Assembly: GCF_030247195.1 (NCBI RefSeq)
Contig: NC_080672.1
Coordinates: 388,943,037 to 389,007,036, forward strand
Length of the DNA stretch: 64,000 nucleotides
Source of the DNA: Topomyia yanbarensis
Lineage: Eukaryota > Arthropoda > Insecta > Diptera > Culicidae
Direction: 5' to 3'
Under the pieces are notes generated by a model. It searched no databases, was not told the origin of the DNA, and saw only the letters and a list, made by a program, of their open reading frames with translations. Made by a program: the position numbers and the translations under genes. Positions 30,992 through 42,190 of this stretch are shown here, piece after piece. The stretch's first letter is position 1. The number at the start of each line of letters is the position of its first letter.

Positions 30992-31892
30992 TAACAAGTC
31001 TCAATTTTACATTTGGATTACTACTTGTAATGAACTTAAGCAGTTCATCTGTCTTTTTACCAGCAATAAGCAAATTCGCCAACTCTCTTCGACTAATATC
31101 CATATTTACTAGTTTTATTTAAAACGAATAAAATCAGAAACCTTTTTTGACAGTCGTTTCACTTATGCAAAGCTTGCTGCGATGAGAGAATGATATTTGA
31201 AAGTGGCTTTTTTCATAATACAACGATATGTGTGTAAATGCTTTAATGCGTTGAACCTGCAAAACTACAAACTTTAAATCTAAATTGCAAATTTTAAAAA
31301 AATATCGTATTCGCCAATTTTTGCTCAAATATACTAATAAGTATGGTCTTTCATGTGGTGGAAACAGAATTCAATTTTAGGTGCCCGCATCAGCGATATT
31401 GAGCCTTGAAATAGGCTATTTTTTTAACGAAAAGTGTCCATAACTTTTTAAAGAAAAAAGTTAGACCTTCGGTGTCTTGGAGAAAAATACTCGGCTTGAA
31501 GTTTTCAATAAGCTGTTCAAAGGTTGTGTTAACAAAAAGTAAAAGATACGAAAGTTATACTAAAAAAACGTTTTTTTCAGGAACACCCTAATCTTTTTTT
31601 TTAAATTTCTTGTATAACAAAAACTAAAAGAGATAGAGCTTTAATATGTTCAACAAATTTATTCAAAATAAGTTACTTTACAACTTTGTGGAAGACTGTG
31701 GAGCTCTATCTTTCATCAGTAAAAAGTTTATTTTCGTATTTTAGATAAATTAGAACCACCCTAATAACTATTCCAATAAAAAGAAGCATCTTCTAAAGTA
31801 CACAAATTCATCCTAAGACATGATACGGCTAAATTATACAGGTTTGTCAGAAAGTAAAAATTCCTCCTAAATTAGCGATCTGGACCACTGTG
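30992..31892 (-). repeat. Transib right arm: inverted copy of the left end
   Basis: Reverse complement of 27694-28594. It includes a second, inverted start of the transposase gene (ATG at 31103 on the minus strand, 37 codons, MDISRRELANLL...), which then leaves the coding sequence at the junction near 30991. Homology to the left end stops inside the coding region, so the copy was made after the gene had its present 5' end. Confidence 0.92.
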
Positions 31893-31897
31893 GATTT

Positions 31898-33200
31898 GAA
31901 TCACTGTGCACCTAATCGTACCTCAATACCAACAGCTACAACCGTGGGAAGCTTCCATCAATCCCACAAAGCTGTCTCTTTTGAACTGTTTCCTCCTAAT
32001 CTAGCCGGGTGCGGTCGTCGGGTTGATCCCTTTTCCGCTCTGTCAACAGCCTTTCCGTGCTATCCGGAATCCCAGTCAGACAAACCCGGTCCAGTAAATT
32101 ACGCTATCAATTATGCTCATTATCAGCAATTATTAATCATGCTGTCAGTTTTAAGTTGATTAATTTGAAATGGAGAACGAACCGATTTTTATTCCGGCCA
32201 TTCCGAAACCTCCACCCACATCCACAAAGCCACGCGCATCATACGGCGCACTGATCCGGCTACACGGCCGGATTCGAACCGTCGTGATGGAGACGCCCGG
32301 CTGCCCACATCGCAACCATGAACCGGGAAATAAAAATTAACACATCGGTCAGCAATAACGATGATAATGAGATCGTCCTAGTCGTGATATCATCGTAGCT
32401 ATATTGCCCCCGAATGAAACAGACAGGGATCAATTGGAGCAAAATTTGAAATGAAATCCAATCAGCATAATCCTTCTCTCTGATCTGTTCATGATGGCAG
32501 CCTGGCAACCATACGGTTATGAGGGGTGTCGTGGCGGTCAATTTATTGCCGTTCAGCATCGCGTTTGACTGTCGGAGTTTTTTTTATTTTATTTTTTATT
32601 AATAGCCACCGCGTGCTGTGTCCATGTGCGAGCGGGAACATTTATCGCGAATTATCGTTGGTAATGATTTTCATGCGATTTTTGCTGTCGCCGCGAGGTC
32701 TTCACTCGGAAATGAGATCAAACAAAATGCAACTATGCCCTCTGATTGCGATTACAGGTTTAATAAATATGTACCACTGATTAATGCGGAACTAAATTAC
32801 AGATTATGAAATGCAGTTATGGTTTCAATCCTTTTAAATTTCTGTTAAATAATCTAGTTCTCTCAATTTGTAATTATCCCTCGATAGCGCAGCGTAAGGC
32901 ATCAAATGAACTCACCAAACATTGTCCAAACTCGCTTCAACATCATACATAGAACAAGAAAAATTACAATTTGCGAGTGTAGCTTTATTCAATTTTACGC
33001 CACAACAATCGCTCCGACATTGGAGCAAAACGCAACACACAGCTCGGTACTCCTCCGGTCGCCGTAGGCCCTGTCTGAGTCTGTCTACAAGTTCCCGAGC
33101 CAGCTGTTGGATCCTGATGCAGGAATGGGATGGGATGGGAACAAAACTAAATGGAAAGTCGTCCCCGAAAACGTGACATTTCCGTCGTCACCACCGGCGA
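31898..33200. other. Low-repeat, host-like DNA
   Basis: No transposon motifs and no convincing coding frame. Contains blocks rich in TAAT/ATTA motifs (32100-32160, 32755-32800) in otherwise mixed-composition DNA, reminiscent of intronic or regulatory single-copy sequence. Function unknown. Confidence 0.4.
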
Positions 33201-33220
33201 CTGCCGAGAATTGCTCGACA

Positions 33221-33271
33221 GGCAGAGAGATAGAGAAAGGGAGAGAGAGAGATAGAGAGAGAGACAGTGAA
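33221..33271. repeat. (GA)n-rich microsatellite
   Basis: Imperfect GA/GATA tract (AGAGAGATAGAGAAAGGGAGAG and similar). The open frames crossing it (33085-33430, both strands) are driven by the repeat. Confidence 0.85.
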
Positions 33272-33815
33272 ATATTGCCGAGGACTGGAAGTGAGTTACA
33301 CACGTTTCAGACAACTGGCCTGCCTTCATTTCAGGCAGTGTTGCCAATGTTTCAGATATATCTGGAATCTTTCAGATTTTTGTGGACCGAACTGATACCG
33401 GTTAAACAAGCCAAAAGTTTTGATACTTAACGGATGATCGACGATTCATAGCACTCTTCTATAAATACCGCGGAGTTGGAAACTTAGATGGGCTCAAGTT
33501 CCATGGTTCACTTCAAGCAAGGAAAATGACCTGCGAAGCGTAGTTTGTTATCTAATTGTTTAGTTAGTGTTCGAGAATACGGTCACCCAAAAAAAGAAAT
33601 TTTGTTTGGTTTTAGAGTTTTTTAAGCTCAGAGCAATAGGCTATCGAGTGTAGCTTAAGTTTTCCAAGCACAATTTTCTCTCCAGGCAACCGGTCGTGCG
33701 AATACTAGTTGAAAAGTTAATCTTATCTACGTGGTTGACCGTTTATTCATTCATTTCAATAGCATCAAATGAAATTCTGTTTTTTTCAGTTTATTAAGTT
33801 GATAAGGCTTTCAGT
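33272..33815. other. Spacer, no gene seen
   Basis: Host-like DNA between the GA repeat and the I-clade relic; nothing recognised. Confidence 0.4.
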
Positions 33816-33819
33816 TTCA

Positions 33820-34830
33820 GGCAGACGATCAATCAACGGCATCGATCACAGACACGGGCGATCTTCATCCAGGACCATCTTGACGCCGTGTGATCCTCCT
33901 CGAACCAGTAGTGGTTCCTCCACATGATTTCGTAGTACTGCTCAGCTGCGGATAGGCAACACACCGAATTGCGCGTGTGATGTTTGTGCTGTAGGTCCCG
34001 ATTTTTCTAAAATCTTTCGCCAGAGATGCTTCGTGTTGCCTTAAAGTCATATCAAACCATCGATAATGTACAGTATATGAGGAGGAGGCCTGAACGGTAA
34101 GGTAAGTAAGGAGGACGAGGCACTTCTGAGGAAGATAAGAAAATATAATATGCAGTTAGATCTATATATTGGTGGTTTTTTGAAAGGTTTTTGGGAAATA
34201 ACAGTTTGTCAGTACATCCCGAATCGTGCCCGAAGGGAAACCAATAGTTGAGATCTTGCTTAACACTATTCGGCGCTTGTCCATACAACATGGTCGATAT
34301 CGTGGTAACCGTTGGCACAACCGTAGACGCCTACTAATATTCTAAAGCGCAATACGTCGGATATCAGCGTCCAGCGTGTGGTGATTGGGCATGAACCGAG
34401 ACTTCACACGAATTAACTTGCGTTCTAAATCTCCATTTATCCAAGATGTCTGCCAACTTACTAGCGTCCTCTGACGAGAGATTGAAAAATCCATTTAAGC
34501 AAATAGGTCTTTCGTAAATGTAACTTTCTGCACGCGACTTACCTAAAAAAAACCGCTTCTTCATTGCCCCGAATGGAATAATACGAGAAGACCCTGACTA
34601 AAGTAATCTTGTACGATCTTACAGATAATAATGCAAGCAAGAGTTCCCATATTTTCCCCAGAAAATACGGAATATGGTTCATGAGTTTCACCGAACGGAT
34701 AGCCTCCATTGAGCTGAGGCTATCCGAAACGATAAAATTATTATCAGTGGGTAAAATGTCAAGATTCGCAAGAGTTTACTCATTTTTTTCCTTTTCTATA
34801 TTGTAATGAAATTTAATTAGCAAGGAACTG
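33820..34830 (-). pseudogene. I-clade ORF2 C-terminus and 3' UTR relic
   Basis: Colinear with 21700-22760 of the intact element. Shared landmarks on the plus strand include GCGTGTGATGTT, TCATATCAAACCATCG against GCATCAAACCATCG, TCGTGGTAACCGT, AATACGTCGGA and ATGCTTTCCATGTTTCATCGA-like RNase H sequence (34609-34806, plus strand, is the antisense of SDSLSSIDAI...). Frames are destroyed throughout. It belongs to the scrambled relic that continues at 35.4-36.9 kb. Confidence 0.75.
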
Positions 34831-35087
34831 GAAGGTGTGAAATATTTTTCAATGTTAAGAGCCATAATACTCAAGGAAGAGCAAGGAGTTGAATGAAGAA
34901 AGTTTAGAAAAGCGTGGAATAGGGTCACATGAACAAACTAAGAGTTTCCCGGCGACTTAACCTTTTGTCTTCTACACGCAGGAGTCAGGATATTTTGACA
35001 TCAAAGGCGAATCAGCGTAAGCTGCGACATGTCCGGACAAGCGTAGTCACTTAATGACTTATGCTGTTGCATCGCAACCGAATACAG

Positions 35088-35381
35088 TAAGATTCCGTTT
35101 TTTGCGCGTTCCATTTTTGGCAACAAATGGGTTCCGTTTTTGGTAAAATTGTTGTTGTCCATAGTAAATCATTTAAACGATGCTTAATAGACATTTTGTT
35201 GTAATAATTGATATCACTTTTGACTTTATTTACTAACATGAGAATCATATTTACCTATATTTTATGGTAGCGGGCATAGTCACAAATTGAAAATAAAAGC
35301 ATTTCAAGTAAGGTTCCATTTTTGGCACGGTTCCAGTGTTGGCATCTAAAAGAAAATATTGTGGCCAAAAACGGAATTCTA
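35088..35381. mobile_element. Small MITE with CCGTTTTTGG ends
   Basis: The left end TAAGATTCCGTTTTTTG and right end CCAAAAACGGAATTCTA are imperfect inverted repeats. Further internal repeats of GTTCCATTTTTGGC and GGTTCCGTTTTTGG lie near both ends. A TA duplication is possible. It lies between two blocks of the I-clade relic. Confidence 0.6.
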
Positions 35382-35415
35382 CAGCATATAACTTGCAATT
35401 CAGAATCTTCACGTA

Positions 35416-35601
35416 CTAAAATGAGGGGCCTTTAAAGCAGCCAACCCCGTATTTCAACGGGTCCTCACACTTCAGACCGGGTTCGGCGACGACCCCATCG
35501 ATCTCCACTGCAATGGCAGGTACACATACCCTAAATTGCTCCGTAAAACGCTCGCAGCAAGCAATCTGATTTGCCTGTACGTATCTTATTAGTTCAAACA
35601 C
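35416..35601 (-). pseudogene. I-clade ORF1 fragment
   Basis: The minus frame reads QANQIACCERFTEQFRVCVPAI, then VEIDGVVAEPGLKCEDPLKYGVGCF, aligning with KQANDIACCEHFTKDYHVYIPAV and GVVTDDSLTCEDLLQYGVGRF of the intact ORF1. Only about 60 codons survive. It lies out of order, between ORF2 pieces, so it is either a separate insertion or a rearrangement. Confidence 0.8.
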
Positions 35602-35899
35602 GTGTTATATGAGTTGCGCCGGGGTAGTGAGGAGTTGCTAACAAAACCGTACATTAGGTTATCAATCTCTTGTCTTTCCCTTCGATGGTATAAATAGTGA
35701 TCCGGTCAATTACGCAGATCACCCTTATTTAGAAAACATAGATAACTCTCAGCAGCCGGCTACCTGGACCTTATAACCTTCTGAATCTCCAACTCTGCGA
35801 CGCATATGGAAAAGTCTGATAAAACGTCGGACATACTCCTCCAACCATGCTTTCGATGATGCCCCAAGGATAATTACCATCCCATCAGCTGTAAGGACT

Positions 35900-36870
35900 A
35901 GTTGTGATCTAATGGGAACCAGGATCATTGCCGGAATTTTTGATAAATTGTTGTTAAAGTTATCGAAACCAGTAAACTCTTCGATACGTGATCCGTGGAA
36001 GACATTTTCGCACAGTTAATGTGTTTGTATTTATTTGCACGAACGTTTGGTATCATCAGCAAACGAAGATGATTCGGACGTTCACTAGTATCCTGTTTCA
36101 TGGAAGTTTATTCTATGAAGAAGTGTAATCTGAATCTTGCAGAAACATACGTAAAAGACGTACATGGCTGAAGTACACTGACATACATTTGGTTTGCGAT
36201 TGAAACTTAATAAACCAACAAAATTTTCAATGACCAATAGATTCATAAATTTGCGCCGGATATCCCCGAGAAGGAATGTGATGTAAGGATACTGTATTAA
36301 TTCCAGGTTGGTAATAAGAGTGTTCGCGTCAGAATGCAAATGGTTGTTTATAGTAATTGCTCCAAAAAGTTGCCGTATTCCTATGAGAAAATGTACTGAG
36401 CGTTTCTGACAACAACTTATGCGAATAGTGGTTTAAAGTTTACGGTTATTGGCCAAAAATGACGAAACCATTTGCTCTTTAGAGCGCATTCTAGATGAAT
36501 TTTTGTTGTAACAAGTGCAAGACAATCGTTCGTTCTTCTTGCTTTGCGAAAGGCAAATGCAACTTTGATAACAAGCCGTTTACCTTAACCGAATTCTCCG
36601 TGCGTAGCAGAATATCATTGCAATCGGCCGATACGAATTGTGGTCAAAAACTGATTATCCCGAGCTAAAAATAACAACAAACATTACTTGTCTCTAGTCA
36701 TGTTTCTGCTGTGCTGTATTGAATTATTGATTCAGGTCAGGCAGATTCTTCGAAAAAATTGAGTTTGATTCAGTCTGACACAAGAGCATTATTTTTTCAT
36801 GACACTAGTGCACTCGGGAACTCATCGTTAAAGACTACGAGTATACAATTTGTCTAAAGTCTAAAGTACA
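35900..36870 (-). pseudogene. I-clade ORF2 middle, heavily decayed
   Basis: Minus-strand pieces match the reverse transcriptase and the region after it. 36480-36600 resembles NWVEANGLLSDTQF and KGTNDCLALLSTEIQ; 36085-36339 reads LLVIENFVGLLSFNRKPN, matching NPLVIENFERLVELNSQTR; 35900-36030 resembles the YNKFREVDCSKMFYTDGS start of RNase H. Many frameshifts and at least one large deletion. Same orientation as the intact element. Confidence 0.75.
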
Positions 36871-37200
36871 TCGCGTTCAATGCACCTCGTTTGTTCGAAA
36901 ATGTTCAGCTTGAAAAAATCTAATCATCGTTTCATTGCATAAGATTTTATTACAATTTTAAACGAAAGAGATTCGCCCGCACTTGTTTCTCAATGCGGGA
37001 TCTGCACCAACGTCAAAAAGCTCTTCTAGATTCACAGATTAAAACAACGTTAGTTGTTCCCTCTTTCGGCAAACTAGCTACATGTCCGGCTAACAGTAGT
37101 CTTCCATGCTTTATAAGCCTTGTGATAACAGTATGTTTGAACAAAAGGTGGACTAAAGTTCAAACTTTGCCGTATCAGTTAAAACAGGACGGTTTTATAT
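36871..37200. other. Spacer, no gene seen
   Basis: A+T-rich. The 69-codon frame at 36993-37202 has no recognisable feature. Confidence 0.4.
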
Positions 37201-37204
37201 AATT

Positions 37205-37530
37205 TTGGTACGCCGAATTCGTTTTTGATATTAAAACATTTTAAAAATAAACATTTACTGTTTATTAGAGTGTCTCAAAAATATATTTATTTTTTTCGGA
37301 ATTGTTCTTAAAATTTGTGTATATTAATTGTCGTGTGCTAAATCGGTTTTGATATTACCACTTATAAAAAAAAAAATAATTATGCATTAGGGTGGCTCAT
37401 AAACATTTATTTTGTTGTGCAGGTTTAAAAAAAAATTTGAAGGAATTTTTGTGCGCTGAATTCCTACTTTGATTATAAAAATAGACATTAACTTTACTAC
37501 TTATTAGAGTGGCTCAAAAGTATGTATTTT
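37205..37530 (+). repeat. Degenerate tandem repeat, about 120-bp unit, 3 copies
   Basis: Three successive units start near 37211, 37334 and 37452 with variants of TGCGCTGAATTC. Each runs through a TTGAT...A/T-rich core to ATTAGAGTGGCTCAAAA-like sequence near 37264, 37386 and 37504. Units differ strongly from one another, so the array is old. Confidence 0.7.
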
Positions 37531-38476
37531 ATCTTTTATAATGATTTTTTCAATAGTAATTTTGAAATTTATTTTTCATATTGAAACGAATTGATTGACG
37601 TCTCATTATGGGGTTTCAGAAATGACTATTTTATTTTTACGGATCAACGTTGATGTGTTCGGCTAATTTTGAAACGATTAATTCATTGGTGGGTTACTTG
37701 ATATGAAAACTACATTTTCTTTCATTTTAAAAATAAACATTTTGAGCGTCTTAGTGGAATGTTCAATTACATTCACTAATCAACAAGATGGAAAATGGAT
37801 TTTTTTTTCGCAGGTGTGTTTTAAGTTGCTAATATTGCTGTATCCGAAATTAAAATAAATCCAAAACCATTTTTTCGCGTATATGATTCATTTAAAAATG
37901 GCCTTATTTTATTTGGATAATATCGGATACCCTTAAGCTATATCAGTGCTATGCAAATTCGGATCAAAATAGTCTCACGAAATGACTAGAGCTTGACTGT
38001 GTGCACTCAATTTGACAGTTATTGGGTAACTTAGCAAGAAATAGTTCCAGAAATATTTTATGACATATTCCAGATAGTTGAAAATATTTACTGATTTTTA
38101 AACATTCTTAATTCCTTCTCCATCGAAAAAACACTCTTCCCACTCGGCTCTTTACTCTTTATCACTAGTAAAACCCTTGTAGATCATACTCTCAATGCTG
38201 TTTGAAAGTTGTACATGTATTCGTGTCATTATTTTAGCTATAAAGTGATTATTCAAATTCAATATCAGTAATATCCATGCGTCTCCATTCACAGTTTTTT
38301 TTAATTTTGACTGCTTATCGCAAGTTTTCGCAAAACTAACATAGACATAGAAATGAAAAGAGGCGGATAACCTTTCTTTACTCTATTTTACAGTTCTACC
38401 GAATTACCTATTTACCCGAAAAGACAAATGTTTTTGAGCAACTGTTGAACTTTTATTGAAATAAATCAAATCAGAT
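37531..38476. other. A+T-rich spacer, no gene seen
   Basis: No frame, repeat or terminus recognised. Confidence 0.4.
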
Positions 38477-38735
38477 TTTATGTTTCGACTTTGTCTCATC
38501 AGTAGCATAACGGTCCGTTTTGGCCACTAGACACAAATCTGAATCTAAAAAGTCACACCTCTTGTGTGAAAGGCATAATAACTAACGTTTCGGGAGAACA
38601 GAAATTTTGGTTTGTTTGTAAGACAGCAAAATCGTGAACTGGTTTTCAGCTAGCGAACCAACACAAAGTACTCTGCTCGGCTAATGACTAAGGTGATCTG
38701 CTACGCTACTGATGAGATCGAGTCAAAACTAAAAA
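38477..38735. mobile_element. Short MITE with CTCATCAGTAGC inverted ends
   Basis: Left end TTTCGACTTTGTCTCATC followed by AGTAGC, and right end GCTACTGATGAGATCG then AGTCAAAACTAAAAA, are inverted repeats of about 30 bp with a few mismatches. The 190-bp core has no coding capacity. A related fragment occurs near 10014. Confidence 0.7.
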
Positions 38736-39219
38736 CCCGGAGTCCAAACACAAAATCCTATCCAAATTGGATCGGGGATACCAAGAGTTTTTAAACAAAC
38801 TGGAATAAATTTTACTGAGAGTGGTCCAACTGGACCGTATAGATGGATTCTCGGAATGTGATTATGTGATAATGTGCGTACGGTGCACACTTGGAGGCTT
38901 GGAATCCATTCGATCGTGTGGGTACGGTCATTTGTATGTTCGCGCTTGAAACCGCATTTAAAAATTTATAAGTGCTAAAAAGTTCACTAAATCTCCGGGG
39001 CGTTTTCATGTTTGTGAGAATGCGGGCGTAAGTGTGCATGGATGATCGCGAATGATTCGAGCGTTTGCATGTTAACTTGCTTGATAGCGAGGAATTTTGA
39101 ATCTCGCGTTTGTTAGTGTGTATGTTATTTCGCATGCATAAATTCGACTGTATAACAGTGTTGCCACCCTGGGTTGCTGCGGACCGCCACGTATAAACAT
39201 CGATTTTGTATGCCATCAA
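38736..39219. other. Spacer; unrecognised 135-codon minus frame
   Basis: An open frame on the minus strand (38812-39219) starts MMAYKIDVYTWRSAATQGGN. It shows no domain, signal or repeat that I recognise and ends by chance-like sequence; not called as a gene. Confidence 0.35.
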
Positions 39220-39319
39220 TATTTTTTTAATTTTGGTTAGAGGTTTTAAGCCTTAGGGTCATTCGCCTCTTTTTGGGTTAAAGAAATCTCTTTTTGGAAA
39301 AATCTCTAAACCTATGTGA
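39220..39319 (-). mobile_element. tRNA-derived SINE, 5'-truncated copy 4
   Basis: Carries only the 3' half of the SINE seen at 2-3.8 kb: the GTTTAGAGATTTTTCC...GATTTCTTTAACCC hairpin, GAGGCGAATGACCCTAAGG and the tail, followed by an A run. The tRNA-like head is absent, as expected of an incomplete reverse transcript. Confidence 0.8.
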
Positions 39320-40454
39320 ACTTTATTCAAAAAACGCTTTTAATCCACCTAACAGTGTGATGAGACATTTCTTATAACTCTTATCACTCACGGATATTAT
39401 ATCGTTTGAGAACATTTAGAACTTGATGCTTCGCGATGTTTTTGATAACACATACTACATGGGATAGTGGCAGGACCCAGAGAATCATTCAAATCAGCAT
39501 AGGACAACATCAGTGCTAGAAATCTCAAACCAAATCAATGGGAAGGCGAAAAAATGACCCATAAAATAGACATACAAACGAATTATTGCTAATGCTCTGT
39601 TAATAAAATATCTAAATTCCTCAATCAATGCATTGTGGTGGGTAAACTGATTTTTCTAAAGGGGTTATGTATACTGTACTGAGCCAAAAAAAATCGATTT
39701 TTTTTAATCGATTTAAAGTTTATACTTTACTCAAATTTCCAACGCGACTGAGAATTAAGAAATCAACGCTTTTTCTTGAAAAAACCCACCATTCAAAGAA
39801 AATCAACAGAGCATATTTTTTGACTTGGTTTTATTTCCTATTTAAGAACTATTGTGTTTTTTACATCCTAGATTGCATGATTCAGTGATCGAAACCCAAA
39901 ACTTCATGAAGTATTTGAAATTATTATGTGAGTTTGCTATTGAAATTGACAAAATGATTGTATATATAGTATATAGTCCCTTTGGCGATTGTTTACTTTT
40001 TCGGTCCCACCTATCAGCATTGAAGTATCGCCCTTACGTTTTTTTACAATACCAATTTTACAATTGGTGGGGGTTTGGTGAAAATCGATCTTAATGTCTA
40101 AACGGCATAATTCCGAAACCGTAATTTTTGAAGTTTTAAAATTATGCAGAATTAATTTTTCAGAAAATAGTAACAGAGCAAAAAAGTACCAAAGCCCAAA
40201 AAAATCAATTTTTGTCAAACGTAATTTTTTCGAGTTTACATCAAATCTCAATGTTTCATGCATTATAATGTCATTTCTCATCAAAAATACAAATTTGATT
40301 TTGAAAATTTTTCATTTCAGTTTATATTGGAATTTGCTGTGTGATTGCACTCTTCAACTCGTAACTCCGGAACCGGAAGTCCAATCAATAAAAAAATCAA
40401 TTACAGCCGTTGGGAAGATTGTACCTTTCATTTGAGACTAACTTTGTGCAAATC
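39320..40454. other. A+T-rich dispersed-repeat-like DNA, no gene
   Basis: Contains the palindrome-like AAAAATCGATTTTTTTTAAT at about 39689-39708 and several weak open frames rich in F, I and K, the signature of A+T-rich non-coding DNA. Probably the left part of the repeat family below. Confidence 0.4.
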
Positions 40455-40640
40455 GATCCAGCCATCTCTGATTAACAGAGGTCATATTTTTTCCACATAC
40501 ACACATACTCACACATACATACAGACATGCATACACACACAGACATTTTCCGATCTCGACGAACTGAGTCGATTAGCATATGACACTCGGCCCTCCCGGT
40601 CGGGATTAGATCGACGAATTTTAGAGTGAATGAGAAAGGC
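40455..40640. repeat. Dispersed repeat with CA-rich core, copy A
   Basis: GATCCAGCCATCTCTGATTA, then a degenerate ACACAT tract, then AGACATTTTCCGATCTCGAC and GAACTGAGTCGATTAGCATA, then CACTCGGCCCTCCCGG. The same order recurs at 41965-42190. Confidence 0.75.
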
Positions 40641-41964
40641 AAAAACATTTTTAGCAAATGTTGAAATTTATGCATTTTTTGGTGAGCAGTTCTATGTTTC
40701 ATAGACATTAAATCAATTTTAACTTCGCTTCCTATTAAATAAAGACTCTTATTACAGTACATCTCCACAAAAACGAGATCAATTTGAAAATAAATCTGAG
40801 GACTATGATTGATTACAGAACTCTGGAATTTTCTATTGGAATGTTTTCAGGCAGGAATTTGATATTGATGCTATTAGACAACTGTGAAATCAAAACCAAG
40901 AGATCAGTTACATATCAGGACCCCATTCCGACAATTTATCAAAAGTCCTCATGATGTTTACAACAACAGGTTATCAATCTACGGATCAGATAATTGTTAT
41001 TGTAATATTGAATTAAATCAGTCTGCATCAATAAATTTTCAACTTCATTCCAATATTTTTTTTTTTGGGTGTGGGGGGGGGGGGTTGTATGGTGTTGAAC
41101 CTTCTCTTGGCTACGCCGTTGCTTAGAGTTATTTATTTCGCTTTTTTCCGATATGTTTCAGATCGATCCGATGGTTATAAGTTGGAAAAATTGCAGTCAG
41201 AAGGTTCACACAAATGAACATTTTTGTACTGATAAGTTATCAAGTTCCTTCCAGACAACTTGGAAGTGTTCGGTGATTATTTCTAGCGGTTGTAGATAGT
41301 AAAATGAAATACAAAATTCGTTTTATCGAAATAATGTTTAGCTTATTTCAATGGATTATTACTATATTGAACAATAAATAGGCGACAAAGAGTAATCAAC
41401 AAACAACAAGCCATAACTTTTAAAGTATTCAAAATAGATATTTGAAGTCTTCAGTAAAGTTATTCGCAAAAGTAAGAGCTACAAATTTGCTGAGGACATC
41501 ATTTCGATATAATCACTTCCAAAAAATTTGTGAAAATATCTCACTCATAGGGGGATTAATCAGCAAAAGCACAATACCAAAAGAAAGGGCATATTTCTTC
41601 CATTAAATTCTCCGAAGATACTATTGACCTAAAATAAGCCGTTTTGGCGTTAATAATAGATTACATGTTTTTGGTCATATTTCTGGCAATGGGAAATGAT
41701 AAAAATCTTTCGTCCGCATTTAATGTTAAATATCTCTTTTGATAATAGTCCGATTTCAACAATCTATAGCTTGTTCGAAAGGTATTCATTAAAGCTGTCT
41801 AAAAACATATGAATTGTTAATCTATATTGTCAATTTCGGCAGATAATTTAAAAAAACTGCAAAAAACGCCATTTTTACGCATTCAAACATTAATATCTTG
41901 GAAACTGAACATCAGAATCAAAAACAAATTAATAGCGTTCATACTGTTTTTTAGTTCTTTCATT
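40641..41964. other. A+T-rich DNA between repeat copies, no gene
   Basis: Holds a 12-base G run (41073-41084) preceded by a T run. Short frames have no recognisable content. Confidence 0.4.
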
Positions 41965-42044
41965 TAAAATTGGTTTGGATAAGATCGGTTCAGCCATTGC
42001 TGAGAAACACGAATGAGAATTTGTCCGTTACATACACACACACA

Positions 42045-42096
<52 letters not shown>

Positions 42097-42190
42097 TTGT
42101 CCCAAATCGTCGAGCTGAGTCGATTGGTATATAAGACTCGGCCCTCCGGGCCTCGGAAAAAATCTTGAAAGTTTGAGCGAATTCTATACA
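41965..42190. repeat. Dispersed repeat with (CA)n core, copy B
   Basis: GATCGGTTCAGCCATTGCTG, then a long CA tract (about 42032-42094), then CAGACATTGTCCCAAATCGT, GAGCTGAGTCGATTGGTATA and GACTCGGCCCTCCGGGCCTC. Same layout as copy A but with an expanded, purer CA tract. Confidence 0.8.

Larger units (their letters stand above)
27694..31892 (+). mobile_element. Transib DNA transposon, composite right end
   Basis: The element starts CACAGTGGTCCAGATCG and ends with the reverse complement. GATTT occurs on both sides (27689-27693, 31893-31897), giving the 5-bp target duplication expected of Transib. The terminal CACAGTG equals the recombination-signal heptamer used by RAG1/2, which is thought to descend from a Transib. 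It carries one transposase gene. The inverted arms are far longer than the few dozen bases usual for Transib: about 900 bp. The reason is that the right end is an inverted copy of the left end, joined onto a diverged native right subterminal region at 30600-30990. Confidence 0.9.
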
